Below, in pieces: positions 8,271 to 16,645 of a DNA stretch of 36,553 nt. The stretch covers positions 1 through 36,553 of the forward strand of contig CAJTXP010000041.1 of NCBI GenBank assembly GCA_910583615.1, read 5' to 3'. Under the pieces are notes generated by a model. That model did not search any database. It had not been told where the DNA came from and saw nothing but the letters and a program-made list of their open reading frames with translations. Numbering within the stretch: the first letter of the stretch is position 1; every line of letters starts with the position of its first letter. Source of the stretch: an uncultured Lachnospiraceae bacterium (lineage in GTDB: Bacteria; Bacillota; Clostridia; Lachnospirales; Lachnospiraceae). The translations under genes were made by a program, and so were the position numbers.

Positions 8271-9371
8271 ATGTCAGTAACCAGATTCAATCCCTATGGC
8301 TTCTGGAATTATTATGGGGCATACGCAGAGAAAAAGAAACAGTATGGTACGGGAAAGCCGGCTCCACTTAGTGAAGAGCAGAAAGCTGCTCATGCGGAAG
8401 TAGTTAAAAAAACGTTTGCAAATGTAAAGCCGATCAGAGGAGATTATGATTCTTTTACCGTTTCAGAGGAAGTGATTGCTTTTCCATATGCCGAATGGAC
8501 AGAAGAAGGTTACCTTAGCATGGGAATCATAGATTTTACAGAGGATGGTAGATGGACTGTTGACTCAAGAGTTGTAGAATCTGACGATCCCTTTTGGAGG
8601 TATACCGGACATCAGCATCTTGTATTCAGTGAAGAATTATACAAGAGCGGATTCTATGATGGTATGTCTGATGAGGAAGTAAAAGAGTCAGATGTATTGT
8701 TGGCGAGTATTACATATGCCATGGATTGGATGAGTGGAATCTCCTGTGAATGTTCTACTTTACCATGGATGAGCAGTCCTGACTTCAGTACGTACTATTG
8801 GAAAGATGTGTATAGTGATATAGAAGAAGCAAGTGGCATCAAGGAGAAGGGTGGCTGGTCTCCCCGGTCATATGAGGCAAGAATGAGTTTGGAAACATCT
8901 GTGACGGCGCTTCACTATTTTGCTGAAAATTATATCAAGGATGAGGAGCTGCGGAGCAGATTCAGCAGTTTGATTGACGATTACTATGCACATAATCTGG
9001 AAGTACTGGGTGAATATACCGATATTCATGAGGAATTGGAAAAAGGCTGGGCGAACTTGTTTACATATGGGGGCGGTGCGTATGCAAATACGGATCTTGC
9101 GAATTATTACAGAGTTATGGGCACTACTACTCACACAGAGGAGGAGACGCAGTCATTTACAAACGATCTTCATCAGCTGTATGGGCAGTTAAGCAAGGCC
9201 TCTCCTGAACAGCAGAATGATATCTGGGAGGAGATCCGGAATGCAATGCTGAATTATGCGACCGGAGGCAGTAATAATCAGTATATTAAGGAGAAACTCC
9301 TTGCGAGTGCAGACACTTCTTTTCGTATTATGGAAAAATACTGGGCGCAGTTATTAAAGGTGGAGAAGTAA
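8271..9371 (+). CDS. Unrecognised 366-residue cytoplasmic protein
   Basis: A confident gene: ATG follows GAGGAGG at normal spacing, codon use is like its neighbours, and the frame is long and closed by a terminator. I do not recognise the family. There is no signal peptide or membrane segment. The N-terminus is aromatic (FNPYGFWNYYGAYAEKKKQYG). The body is acidic, with a Cys-Glu-Cys pair at 159-161 in a Trp/Ser-rich stretch, and the C-terminal 150 residues look helical. It sits directly after the exported protein and may be co-transcribed with it through the 8192-8230 hairpin, so the two may work together. No function can be assigned. Confidence 0.8.
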   Translation: MSVTRFNPYGFWNYYGAYAEKKKQYGTGKPAPLSEEQKAAHAEVVKKTFANVKPIRGDYDSFTVSEEVIAFPYAEWTEEGYLSMGIIDFTEDGRWTVDSRVVESDDPFWRYTGHQHLVFSEELYKSGFYDGMSDEEVKESDVLLASITYAMDWMSGISCECSTLPWMSSPDFSTYYWKDVYSDIEEASGIKEKGGWSPRSYEARMSLETSVTALHYFAENYIKDEELRSRFSSLIDDYYAHNLEVLGEYTDIHEELEKGWANLFTYGGGAYANTDLANYYRVMGTTTHTEEETQSFTNDLHQLYGQLSKASPEQQNDIWEEIRNAMLNYATGGSNNQYIKEKLLASADTSFRIMEKYWAQLLKVEK

Positions 9372-9469
9372 GTGGGTATAAACGAATTGAACAGAACTCG
9401 GGAGGATTCAAAAATACATTAGCAGGGCCTCCACGCAAGGCTTAACCGGCCTGACAGCGAAACGATTGC

Positions 9470-9505
9470 CGCCGTATAGGATGTTCCCTGTACGGCGTTT
9501 CTTTA
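9470..9505 (+). terminator. Terminator after the 366-residue gene
   Basis: CGCCGTA (9470-9476) pairs with TACGGCG (9491-9497), with further inner pairing (AGG with CCT), followed by TTTCTTT. Confidence 0.7.
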
Positions 9506-9731
9506 TGTATTGCTGTGATTATTTTAAACTGGCAGTAAGGAGGGTATTTCATAATGCGGAATATTTCTACTACCTTTAGATTTGCAGTAAATACAAACAA
9601 AAATCGAATATGGAATATAGCGTTCGCAAGTACAGATTGCCGGGGGAATATACAGAGTACATGGTGATAATTTTATCATTGCGTGATACAATGGAGGAAA
9701 ATACGAAAAAAGGAGCAGGCAGAGAAAAAAG
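9506..9731 (+). other. Gene-poor gap before the ABC exporter
   Basis: The full gap without a confident gene is 9372-9731. It holds the terminator at 9470, a possible 37-codon frame at 9554-9667, and a likely extended -10 promoter (TG one base before TACAAT, ending near 9692) for the ABC gene. Nothing else is recognised. Confidence 0.4.
9554..9667 (+). CDS. Possible small protein of 37 residues
   Basis: An ATG preceded by an unusually good AAGGAGGG (about ten bases upstream) opens a 37-codon frame ending in TGA. The peptide is basic and aromatic (MRNISTTFRFAVNTN at the start), with one cysteine and no membrane segment. No clear promoter of its own was found. It could be a real small gene, a leader peptide for the ABC exporter 64 bases downstream, or chance. 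Confidence 0.3.
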   Translation: MRNISTTFRFAVNTNKNRIWNIAFASTDCRGNIQSTW

Positions 9732-11492
9732 GTGAATGAGAGAGAATATGAAAGCAAAGAACTTCTAAAACGTTTTCTTCCTTATTACAGACCGTATCTT
9801 CCGGTTTTGCTGAAGGATCTGGGCTGTGCGGCCCTGACAACTGTGTGTGAGATGGTGCTTCCTCTGATCATCCGCTATATTACCAATACGGGGAGCAGCA
9901 ATCTGGCGGCGTTAACGGCGGAGCTGGTTCTGAAGCTGTCTTTCCTGTATTTTGCACTGCGGATTGTGGACAGTCTGGCCAATTTCTATATGGCGTACAC
10001 CGGCCATGTGATGGGTACTCATATTGAGACGGATATGCGCAGAGCGGCGTATCATCATCTGCAGAAACTGTCCAATACCTACTATAACAATACCAAGGTC
10101 GGACAGATCATGGGGCGGATTACCAATGACCTGTTTGATGTGACGGAGTTCGCCCACCACTGTCCGGAAGAATTTTTTATTGCAGGGATTAAGATTCTGG
10201 TGTCTTTTCTGATCCTTGCACAGACCAGTCTGGCGCTGACGCTGATTGTCTTTGGCTGCATTCCGCTCATGCTGGCAGTCTGCACTTCCCTGAATATGAA
10301 GGTGAAAGCGGCTTTCCGGAGACAGCGGCAGCAGATCGGGGAACTGAATGCCCGCATTGAGGACAGCCTGCTGGGACACAAAGTCGTAAAGGCGTTTACC
10401 AACGAATCGAGGGAGGAAGAGAAGTTTGAGGCGGATAATCAGGAATTTTTCCGTCTCAAAAAGATCGGATACCGTTATATGGGGGCGTTTCAGACGACGA
10501 CCAGAAGCTTTGACGGTCTGATGTATCTGACGGTCATCCTGGCGGGAGGCATGTTTCTCGTAAAGGGCAGGATTGCGCCCGGGGATCTGGTGGCATATAC
10601 CATGTACGTGTCTACGCTGATTGCGACGATCCGCCGGATCATCGAATTCGCCGAGCAGTTCCAGAGAGGAATGACGGGGATCGAGCGTTTTCTGCAGATT
10701 ATGGATGCGGACATCGAGATCTTTGATGAGCCGGGGGCAGTTTCGCTGGAGACGGTAAAAGGCGGTATTGCGTTTGAAGATGTGACTTTTGAGTATTCCG
10801 ACGATCATAATGAGGTGTTCCACCATCTGAACCTTTCGATCCATCCGGGAGAGAAGGTGGCGATCGTGGGTCCTTCCGGCGGCGGCAAGACGACGCTCTG
10901 CAATCTGATCCCGCGGTTTTACGACGTGACAGAGGGCAGGATCCTTCTGGACGGCAGGGATATTAAGCAGTATACGTTAAAGAGCCTTCGGAAAAATATC
11001 GGTATCGTACAGCAGGAGGTCTATCTGTTTTCCGGCACGGTCTATGAAAACATCGCCTACGGCCGTCTGGATGCCTGCAGGGAAGATGTGACAGAAGCTG
11101 CAAAGGAAGCGGGCGCTCATGAATTTATCATGAATCTGAAGGATGGCTATGATACCTATATCGGAGAGCGGGGCGTCAAGCTGTCCGGCGGGCAGAAGCA
11201 GCGGATCAGCATTGCACGCGTTTTTCTGAAAAATCCGCCCGTTATTATACTGGATGAGGCGACCTCAGCGCTGGATAATGAGAGTGAATATGCAGTGGCG
11301 GAATCTCTTGGACGGCTGTCGGAGGGACGGACGACGCTGACCATTGCCCATCGGCTGTCCAGTATCCGCAGCTCGGACCGCATTCTGGTGCTGACGGAGG
11401 ACGGGATCGTGGAAGAGGGAAACCATGAAGCGCTTTTGAGACTGGGAGGGATCTATCACCGTCTCTACCATATGGCGGAAAAGATCAAATGA
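9732..11492 (+). CDS. ABC transporter half-exporter (ATP-binding and permease)
   Basis: A 586-residue half-transporter of the MsbA/LmrA type that would act as a dimer. Residues 1-330 are the membrane domain with six segments, including the family pattern around FYNN/VGQIMGRITND (about 117-133). Residues 345-586 are the ATPase: Walker A GPSGGGKTT (380-388), signature LSGGQ (484-488), Walker B IILDE (505-509) and switch His540. The start is GTG; the nearest good ribosome site AGGAG is about 15 bases upstream, so initiation may be weak. It is monocistronic here, whereas many Firmicutes have two such genes side by side. The substrate (drug, lipid or peptide) cannot be read from the sequence. Confidence 0.93.
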   Translation: MNEREYESKELLKRFLPYYRPYLPVLLKDLGCAALTTVCEMVLPLIIRYITNTGSSNLAALTAELVLKLSFLYFALRIVDSLANFYMAYTGHVMGTHIETDMRRAAYHHLQKLSNTYYNNTKVGQIMGRITNDLFDVTEFAHHCPEEFFIAGIKILVSFLILAQTSLALTLIVFGCIPLMLAVCTSLNMKVKAAFRRQRQQIGELNARIEDSLLGHKVVKAFTNESREEEKFEADNQEFFRLKKIGYRYMGAFQTTTRSFDGLMYLTVILAGGMFLVKGRIAPGDLVAYTMYVSTLIATIRRIIEFAEQFQRGMTGIERFLQIMDADIEIFDEPGAVSLETVKGGIAFEDVTFEYSDDHNEVFHHLNLSIHPGEKVAIVGPSGGGKTTLCNLIPRFYDVTEGRILLDGRDIKQYTLKSLRKNIGIVQQEVYLFSGTVYENIAYGRLDACREDVTEAAKEAGAHEFIMNLKDGYDTYIGERGVKLSGGQKQRISIARVFLKNPPVIILDEATSALDNESEYAVAESLGRLSEGRTTLTIAHRLSSIRSSDRILVLTEDGIVEEGNHEALLRLGGIYHRLYHMAEKIK

Positions 11493-11513
11493 CGTGTTTT
11501 CCGGCTGTTTTCT

Positions 11514-11542
11514 TTGACTTTTTATCTGTAAAATGATATAAC
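11514..11542 (+). promoter_or_regulatory. Promoter of the GntR regulator gene
   Basis: TTGACT (11514-11519), 17 bp, TATAAC (11537-11542), about 60 bases before the start codon at 11602. Confidence 0.6.
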
Positions 11543-11601
11543 ATTTATGGATAAAATCTATAACAAACAGGAAATAAAAAAGAAAGACAGGCAGGAAAAA
11601 C

Positions 11602-12321
11602 ATGTTCAAATATGAGACGATTGCAGAAGAAATCCAGAGCAGGATTCAGTCCGGGGAATACCGTGCGGATGAGAAGCTTCCGCAGGAGATGGAACTTTGC
11701 AGGCAGTACGACGCGTCCAGAATCACGATCCGGGAGGCGCTGGATCTGCTGGTAAACAGAGGGCTGATTACCAGAAGGAGAGGAGCCGGGACTTATGTGA
11801 AAGCGATTGCCGGGGAAGCGTCTGATACGGAAAAGTTTGCCAGATCCCAGCAGTTCGGGGGACTTACCAGCGATATGCGGGGGCGGGACGTGACGACGGA
11901 GGTTCAGCAGTTTACGCTTCTTCGCGCTCCGAAGCATGTGGCGGAGCGTCTTCAGGTACCGCAGGCGGCGTTTGTCTGTTATATCTGCAGGACCCGTCTG
12001 GTGGACCGGAAACCGCATGTGGTGGAATATACCTATATGCCCACGGATTTTATTCCGGGGATCACAGAAGATGTGGTAAAAGGTTCCATTTACGGGTATA
12101 TTGAGCAGACGTTGAAGCTGAAGATCAAGAGCGCGCACCGGACGGTGCGGGCGGATATGCCCACGGAGGAGGAGCGGATATGGCTGGCGATCGGGCAGGA
12201 GGACATGCCGATTCTGGAGGTGGAGCAGACCGGATACCTGGATGACGGCAGAATATTCGAATATTCAAAGGCGCGCCACAGGGCGGACTGCTTTGAACTG
12301 CATACAGTCAGCATTCACTGA
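11602..12321 (+). CDS. gmuR: GntR/HutC-family repressor, GmuR-like
   Basis: A 239-residue regulator. Residues 1-68 are the GntR winged helix-turn-helix (the LPQEMELCRQYDASRITIREAL core is characteristic). About 90-235 is a UTRA effector domain, which in this family binds a phosphorylated sugar. Its neighbours match the order and types of the Bacillus subtilis gmu glucomannan operon, where GmuR represses the PTS, glycosidase, kinase and isomerase genes. It has its own promoter and is separated from the next gene by a terminator and a new promoter with a dyad that could be its operator. The gmuR name rests on context. Confidence 0.85.
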   Translation: MFKYETIAEEIQSRIQSGEYRADEKLPQEMELCRQYDASRITIREALDLLVNRGLITRRRGAGTYVKAIAGEASDTEKFARSQQFGGLTSDMRGRDVTTEVQQFTLLRAPKHVAERLQVPQAAFVCYICRTRLVDRKPHVVEYTYMPTDFIPGITEDVVKGSIYGYIEQTLKLKIKSAHRTVRADMPTEEERIWLAIGQEDMPILEVEQTGYLDDGRIFEYSKARHRADCFELHTVSIH

Positions 12322-12364
12322 CGAGGCAGATTGTTTAAAAAACATATGGGAATGAGGAAGAGAA

Positions 12365-12419
12365 AAGAGTCATGCAGCGGCAGATTGTACATCTGTCCGG
12401 TCATGGCTCTTCTTTTTTC
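12365..12419 (+). terminator. Terminator after gmuR
   Basis: AAGAGTCATG (12365-12374) pairs with CATGGCTCTT (12402-12411) with one G-U pair and is followed by CTTTTTT. Confidence 0.75.
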
Positions 12420-12459
12420 GTGAAAATATCTTTTTTTTGAAAAAATATGCAAAAAAGTA

Positions 12460-12525
12460 TTGACAAATTTAAAAGATATAATATAATAAAAATATGTTAT
12501 GACAAATATATATAAAACCATAACA
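12460..12525 (+). promoter_or_regulatory. gmu-like operon promoter with dyad operator
   Basis: TTGACA (12460-12465), 16 bp, TATAAT (12482-12487). Just downstream is an inverted repeat TGTTATG (12495-12501) and CATAACA (12519-12525), well placed to block elongation or initiation. It is a candidate site for the adjacent GntR repressor. No catabolite-repression (cre) box was seen. Confidence 0.6.
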
Positions 12526-12594
12526 ATATAAGAACAAGGAACAGAATTTACATGAGACGGATTCTGAAACCTGAACAGTCAAGGAGAAAGGGGA

Positions 12595-13650
12595 ATGAAT
12601 ATGGAACTGCGTTTACCTGCCGGTTTCTTTATGGGCGCGGCTCTGTCCGGCCCGCAGACGGAAGGCGCGTATCGGACGGGCGGAAAGCTGGAGAATATCT
12701 GGGATACCTGGTCGGATCTGGCGATTTCTGATTTTTATAACAAGGTCGGCAGTTATGTGGGAAACAATTTCTATGAGAAGTATGAAGAGGATATCCGGCT
12801 GTTGAAAAGCCTGGGGCTGGATTCCTTCCGGACCTCCATTCAGTGGAGCCGGTTTCTGGATGAGAATGGAGAAGTGAACAGAGAAGGAGCGGATTTTTAC
12901 CATCGGGTGTGCGCCTGTGCGAAGGAGAATCAGATCGATCTGTTTATGAATCTGTATCATTTTGACATGCCCACGTATCTGTTCCGAAGAGGCGGATGGG
13001 AAAACCGGGAAGTGGTAGAAGCGTATGCCCGTTATGCAGGCAGGGCATTCAGGGAGTTCGGAAAGGAGATCCGGTACTGGTTTACCTTCAACGAAGCCAT
13101 TGTGGAACCGGATCAAAGATACAGAACCGGGATCTGGTATCCGTTTGTGAAGGATGCGAAGAGAGGCATGAACGTACAATATCACATTTCTCTGGCCCAC
13201 TGCCTTGCGGTTCGGGAATTCCGGAAGGCAAAGGAAGAGGGATATCTTCTGCCGGATGCACAGATCGGTCTGATCAACTGTTTTGCGCCGCCTTATACAA
13301 GAGAGGATCCGTCTCCGGAGGATCTGGAGGCGCTCCGCATGGAAGACGGACTTAATAACCGCTGGTGGCTGGATCTCGTAACGAAGGGAGAACTGCCGGG
13401 AGACGTTCTTAAGACGCTTGGGGAAGCCGGGCTGGAGCCGGAGATCAGACCCGGAGACGAGGCAGTTCTTAAGGAAGGAATTGTTGGTATGGGATACCAT
13501 TACTGGGGGCTCATTGACAACTGGTCCTGGAATAATGCTTATAAAAACCGCTATGGGATGGTGGAAGTGGATCTGATGGACAATTATCAGAGAAAGCCGA
13601 AGAAGTCCGCAAAGTGGTTACAGGAGGTGATTCAGTCGAGGGAAAAATAA
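12595..13650 (+). CDS. gmuD: GH1 6-phospho-beta-glucosidase, internally deleted
   Basis: A glycoside hydrolase family 1 protein of 351 residues; complete members have about 450-480. The N-terminal barrel half is intact: substrate-site YHFDMP (121-126) and acid/base Glu167 in FNE. The C-terminal end is also intact (YWGLIDNWSWNNAYKNRYG, about 303-321). Between residues about 293 and 298 the sequence jumps from the stretch that normally precedes the DFLG-NYY strand to the one that follows the ITENG loop. About 110 residues, including the nucleophile Glu, are missing without loss of frame. It should not hydrolyse phospho-disaccharides. The start follows AAGGAG by eight bases. By context it would act on PTS-imported gluco/mannobiose phosphate. 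Confidence 0.85.
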   Translation: MNMELRLPAGFFMGAALSGPQTEGAYRTGGKLENIWDTWSDLAISDFYNKVGSYVGNNFYEKYEEDIRLLKSLGLDSFRTSIQWSRFLDENGEVNREGADFYHRVCACAKENQIDLFMNLYHFDMPTYLFRRGGWENREVVEAYARYAGRAFREFGKEIRYWFTFNEAIVEPDQRYRTGIWYPFVKDAKRGMNVQYHISLAHCLAVREFRKAKEEGYLLPDAQIGLINCFAPPYTREDPSPEDLEALRMEDGLNNRWWLDLVTKGELPGDVLKTLGEAGLEPEIRPGDEAVLKEGIVGMGYHYWGLIDNWSWNNAYKNRYGMVEVDLMDNYQRKPKKSAKWLQEVIQSREK

Positions 13651-13710
13651 AACAGGGACAGCTCTGTAAACTTTACAACCAGTAAAAGAATGAAATAAGG
13701 AGGAAAAACA

Positions 13711-15008
13711 ATGGGCAATTCAAAACTGGTAGACAAATTTACCATGTTTGCTTCCAGACTTGGTAACGAGATCCATCTAAGGTCTCTGCGGGATGCATTT
13801 GCAACGATTATGCCGCTGTACATTCTGGCGGGACTTGCGGTGCTCATCAACAATACGGTATTTCAGTGGCTTCTGTCGGGAGATACACTGGTCGGCGCGC
13901 AGTATTGGGGGACTTTGATCGTCAACGGGACCCTGAACATCAGTTCGCTTTTGATCGCGCCGGTGATCGGCTATATGCTTTCTCAGAACAAGGGTTATGA
14001 GAATCCGCTGGCGGCGGCGGTGATTTCTCTGGCGACTCTGGTGGTGATGATGCCGAATGCAGTTACAGTCACGCCGGTGGGCGCAGAAGAAGGAGTGCTG
14101 GTACAGGGCGCTCTGACCTTTGGAAACGTGGGAACCGGCGCCATGTTTGCAGGCGTTATTATCGGAATCGTGGCAACAGAGATCTTCGTCTGGATCAGCA
14201 GCATCGAGAGACTGAAAATCAATCTGGGCGACAGCATTCCGCCTGCAGTGGGCAAATCTTTTAACGTGCTGATTCCGTTTATTCTTGTTATGTCTTCCTT
14301 TGCGGTTGTCAGTACGGTTTTAAACAACGTCTTTCATACGGACCTGGTGCAGATCATCACGACCATCATTCAGGAGCCGCTCCGCACAGCGACTACCGGT
14401 CTGGCAGGATGCGTGCTTTTGTACAGTCTCGGCAATTTCCTGTGGCTTCTGGGGATTCATCAGTCGGTCATCTACAGTTCCATCCTGGAGCCGCTGCTGA
14501 TTGTGAATATGACGCTGAACATGGCGGCCTATGCGGCGGGAGAGGCGATTCCCAACATCATCAACGTGGCGTTCGTTCCGGCCTTCGGCCTGCTTGGAGG
14601 GTCAGGCTCCACCATCTGTCTTTGATTGCGACGTTTCTTGTGGGACGCAATGCTGCGACGAAAAATGTGTCGAAGATGGCGCTTGTACCAGGAATTTTCA
14701 ATATCAATGAACCGGTTATCTTCGGTTATCCGATTGTGTACAATGTCTCCATGCTGATTCCGTTCGTACTGACTCCGGCAATGGGAATTATCATTGCGTA
14801 TATTGCAACATCGCTGAATTTCATGAACCGGTGCGTGGTATACATTCCATGGACAACGCCGCCTCTTCTGAGCGGATATCTGGCAACTGCAGGCGACTGG
14901 AGGGCGATCATCGTACAGGCGCTGATCCTGGTGCTGGGTGTGCTGATCTACATACCGTTTGTAAAAATAAATGATATTGTCATGGAAAAAACCATGGCGT
15001 CAGAATAA
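13711..15008 (+). pseudogene. gmuC: PTS cellobiose/mannobiose-type IIC, frameshifted
   Basis: The membrane channel subunit of a lactose/cellobiose-family PTS, about 432 residues if restored. The first part reads in frame to a TGA at 14623-14625 right after GGSGSTICL. The rest (LIATFLVGRN... to MASE) continues in another frame to 15008. Adding one T to the TTT at 14621-14623 restores the continuous family sequence, so a single base is missing. The first fragment holds the N-terminal membrane helices and GIHQSVIYSS; the second holds NEPVIFGYPIVYN, part of the sugar-binding core. As written, no functional IIC can be made. A sequencing indel is the alternative. It lies between the deleted GH1 gene and the IIB gene. 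Confidence 0.85.
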
Positions 15009-15038
15009 AAAACATGTATAATAGAAAAGGAGAAGAAC

Positions 15039-15338
15039 ATGAAAAAGATTCTGTTAGTGTGTAATGCAGGAATGTCCACCAGTATGCTGGTGGCAAAGAT
15101 GAAAAAGGCGGCTGAGGCGAAGAGCATGGATGTAAGCATTGAGGCAAAATCCCTTTCAGAGGCAAAAGCAGAGATTTCCACAGTAGATATTGTGCTTCTT
15201 GGACCGCAGATCCGTTATGAGCTGAACAATGTAAAGAAGGTTGCGGGAAACGTTCCGGTAGAAGCTATCGATATGAGAGATTACGGCATGATGAACGGCG
15301 AGAAGGTTCTGACGCATGCACTGGAGGTAATTGGCTGA
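15039..15338 (+). CDS. gmuB: PTS lactose/cellobiose-family IIB
   Basis: A 99-residue IIB protein of normal length. The phosphorylation site is Cys8 in CNAGMSTSML, and a second loop LLGPQIRYEL is typical. It accepts phosphate from IIA and passes it to the sugar on IIC. Its stop codon shares one base with the IIA start (TGATG), so the two are coupled. It is intact although the IIC gene upstream is broken. Confidence 0.93.
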   Translation: MKKILLVCNAGMSTSMLVAKMKKAAEAKSMDVSIEAKSLSEAKAEISTVDIVLLGPQIRYELNNVKKVAGNVPVEAIDMRDYGMMNGEKVLTHALEVIG

Positions 15339-15646
15339 TGACGGAAGAATTTGAACTGATCTGTATGCAGATGATTACCAACAGCGGCAGCGCAAAATCC
15401 AGCTATATTGAAGCGATTCAGAAAGCAAAGGAAGGGGATTTTGACGGCGCAGAAGGCCTGATGGAGGAAGGAGACCGGTATTTCGCAGAGGCGCACGGCG
15501 TTCACGGCAGTCTGCTGGCGCAGGAGGCGTCCGGAGAAAAGGTGGAATTTGCTCTGATCCTGATGCATGCGGAAGATCAGATGGCGAGTACGGAGATGGC
15601 GAAGGTTATGGCAGGAGAGATCATCGAACTATACCGGAAAAAATAA
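15338..15646 (+). CDS. gmuA: PTS lactose/cellobiose-family IIA
   Basis: A 102-residue helical IIA subunit, a trimer in its family. The phosphorylated histidine is His77 in LMHAEDQMAS, and residue 81 in the same motif is Gln. It takes phosphate from HPr and hands it to IIB. Intact and coupled to the IIB gene by a one-base overlap. Confidence 0.93.
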   Translation: MTEEFELICMQMITNSGSAKSSYIEAIQKAKEGDFDGAEGLMEEGDRYFAEAHGVHGSLLAQEASGEKVEFALILMHAEDQMASTEMAKVMAGEIIELYRKK

Positions 15647-15658
15647 AGGCCACAGGAG

Positions 15659-15693
15659 AAGGGCTGCTGCAGGCGTGTTCGGCAGCAGCCCTT
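15659..15693 (+). terminator. Hairpin between IIA and the ROK kinase
   Basis: A perfect 12-bp stem (15659-15670 with 15682-15693), GC-rich, followed only by TTG-type sequence and not a T tract. It probably gives partial termination or protects the upstream mRNA. Confidence 0.5.
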
Positions 15694-15730
15694 TGAAATC
15701 CGGGTATGAAGTTTTAACAGGAGGTAACGT

Positions 15731-16624
15731 ATGAGATTTGGAGCACTGGAAGCAGGCGGGACAAAGATGGTCTGTGCCATTGGCGATGAGACAGGGAAGA
15801 TTCTGGATCGGGTATCGATTCCGACAGAGACGCCGGAGAGAACGATGCCGAAACTTTTGGAGTATTTTCGGGACAGAGAGATCGATGCCCTGGGGATCGG
15901 CTGCTTTGGCCCGGTGGACCTGAATCCGTCTTCCGAAACCTGGGGGTATATCACGACGACGTCAAAGCTTTCGTGGATCAATTATGATATCTGCGGCTGT
16001 TTTCGGGAGAATCTTAAGGTTCCCATCGGGTTTGATACGGATGTAAACGGTTCCATGCTGGGAGAAGCTACATGGGGTTGTGCAAAAGGGCTTGATACGG
16101 CGATCTATATCACAGTCGGTACCGGCGTTGGAGTGGGCGTGCTTGCCGGGGGCCGGCTGCTTCATGGGATGCAGCATCCGGAAGGCGGGCACATGCTGCT
16201 TGCCAGAAGGGCGGATGACGCCTATGAAGGGAAGTGTCCGTATCACGGAACCTGTCTGGAAGGGCTGGCGGCAGGGCCGGCGATCGAGGCGCGCTGGGGC
16301 GAGAAGGCGGAAAGGCTTGCGGATCGTCCGGAGGTATGGGAACTGGAAGCGTACTATCTGGCATATGCCATTACCAACTATATCATGATTCTGTCCCCGC
16401 AGAGGATCATCCTTGGCGGAGGCGTGATGCATCAGGAACAGTTGATGCCGCAGGTGCGTGCAAAAGTAAAGGAGATGCTGGGAGGCTATATACAGACAAA
16501 AGAGCTCTCCGATATGGATTCCTGTATCATCTGTCCTTCCCTGAATGATAATCAGGGGATTCTCGGCGCCCTGAAGCTGGGAATCGACGCAAAAACGGCG
16601 GCGGATAAGCAGAAGAACCTGTAG
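15731..16624 (+). CDS. gmuE: ROK-family fructo/mannokinase, GmuE-like
   Basis: A 297-residue ROK kinase. The phosphate-binding loop is LEAGGTK (6-12), the catalytic base is Asp104 in DTDVNG, and a zinc site is formed by His154, Cys169, His172 and Cys175 (CPYHGTC). That zinc pattern is typical of the Bacillus YdhR/GmuE fructokinase group, which phosphorylates fructose and mannose at C6. In a gmu-type pathway it would phosphorylate the free mannose released by the phospho-glycosidase. Intact, preceded by AGGAGG, and 22 bases before the isomerase-fusion start. Confidence 0.9.
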   Translation: MRFGALEAGGTKMVCAIGDETGKILDRVSIPTETPERTMPKLLEYFRDREIDALGIGCFGPVDLNPSSETWGYITTTSKLSWINYDICGCFRENLKVPIGFDTDVNGSMLGEATWGCAKGLDTAIYITVGTGVGVGVLAGGRLLHGMQHPEGGHMLLARRADDAYEGKCPYHGTCLEGLAAGPAIEARWGEKAERLADRPEVWELEAYYLAYAITNYIMILSPQRIILGGGVMHQEQLMPQVRAKVKEMLGGYIQTKELSDMDSCIICPSLNDNQGILGALKLGIDAKTAADKQKNL

Positions 16625-16645
16625 TCTGAAAGAATGGAGGCCAGC

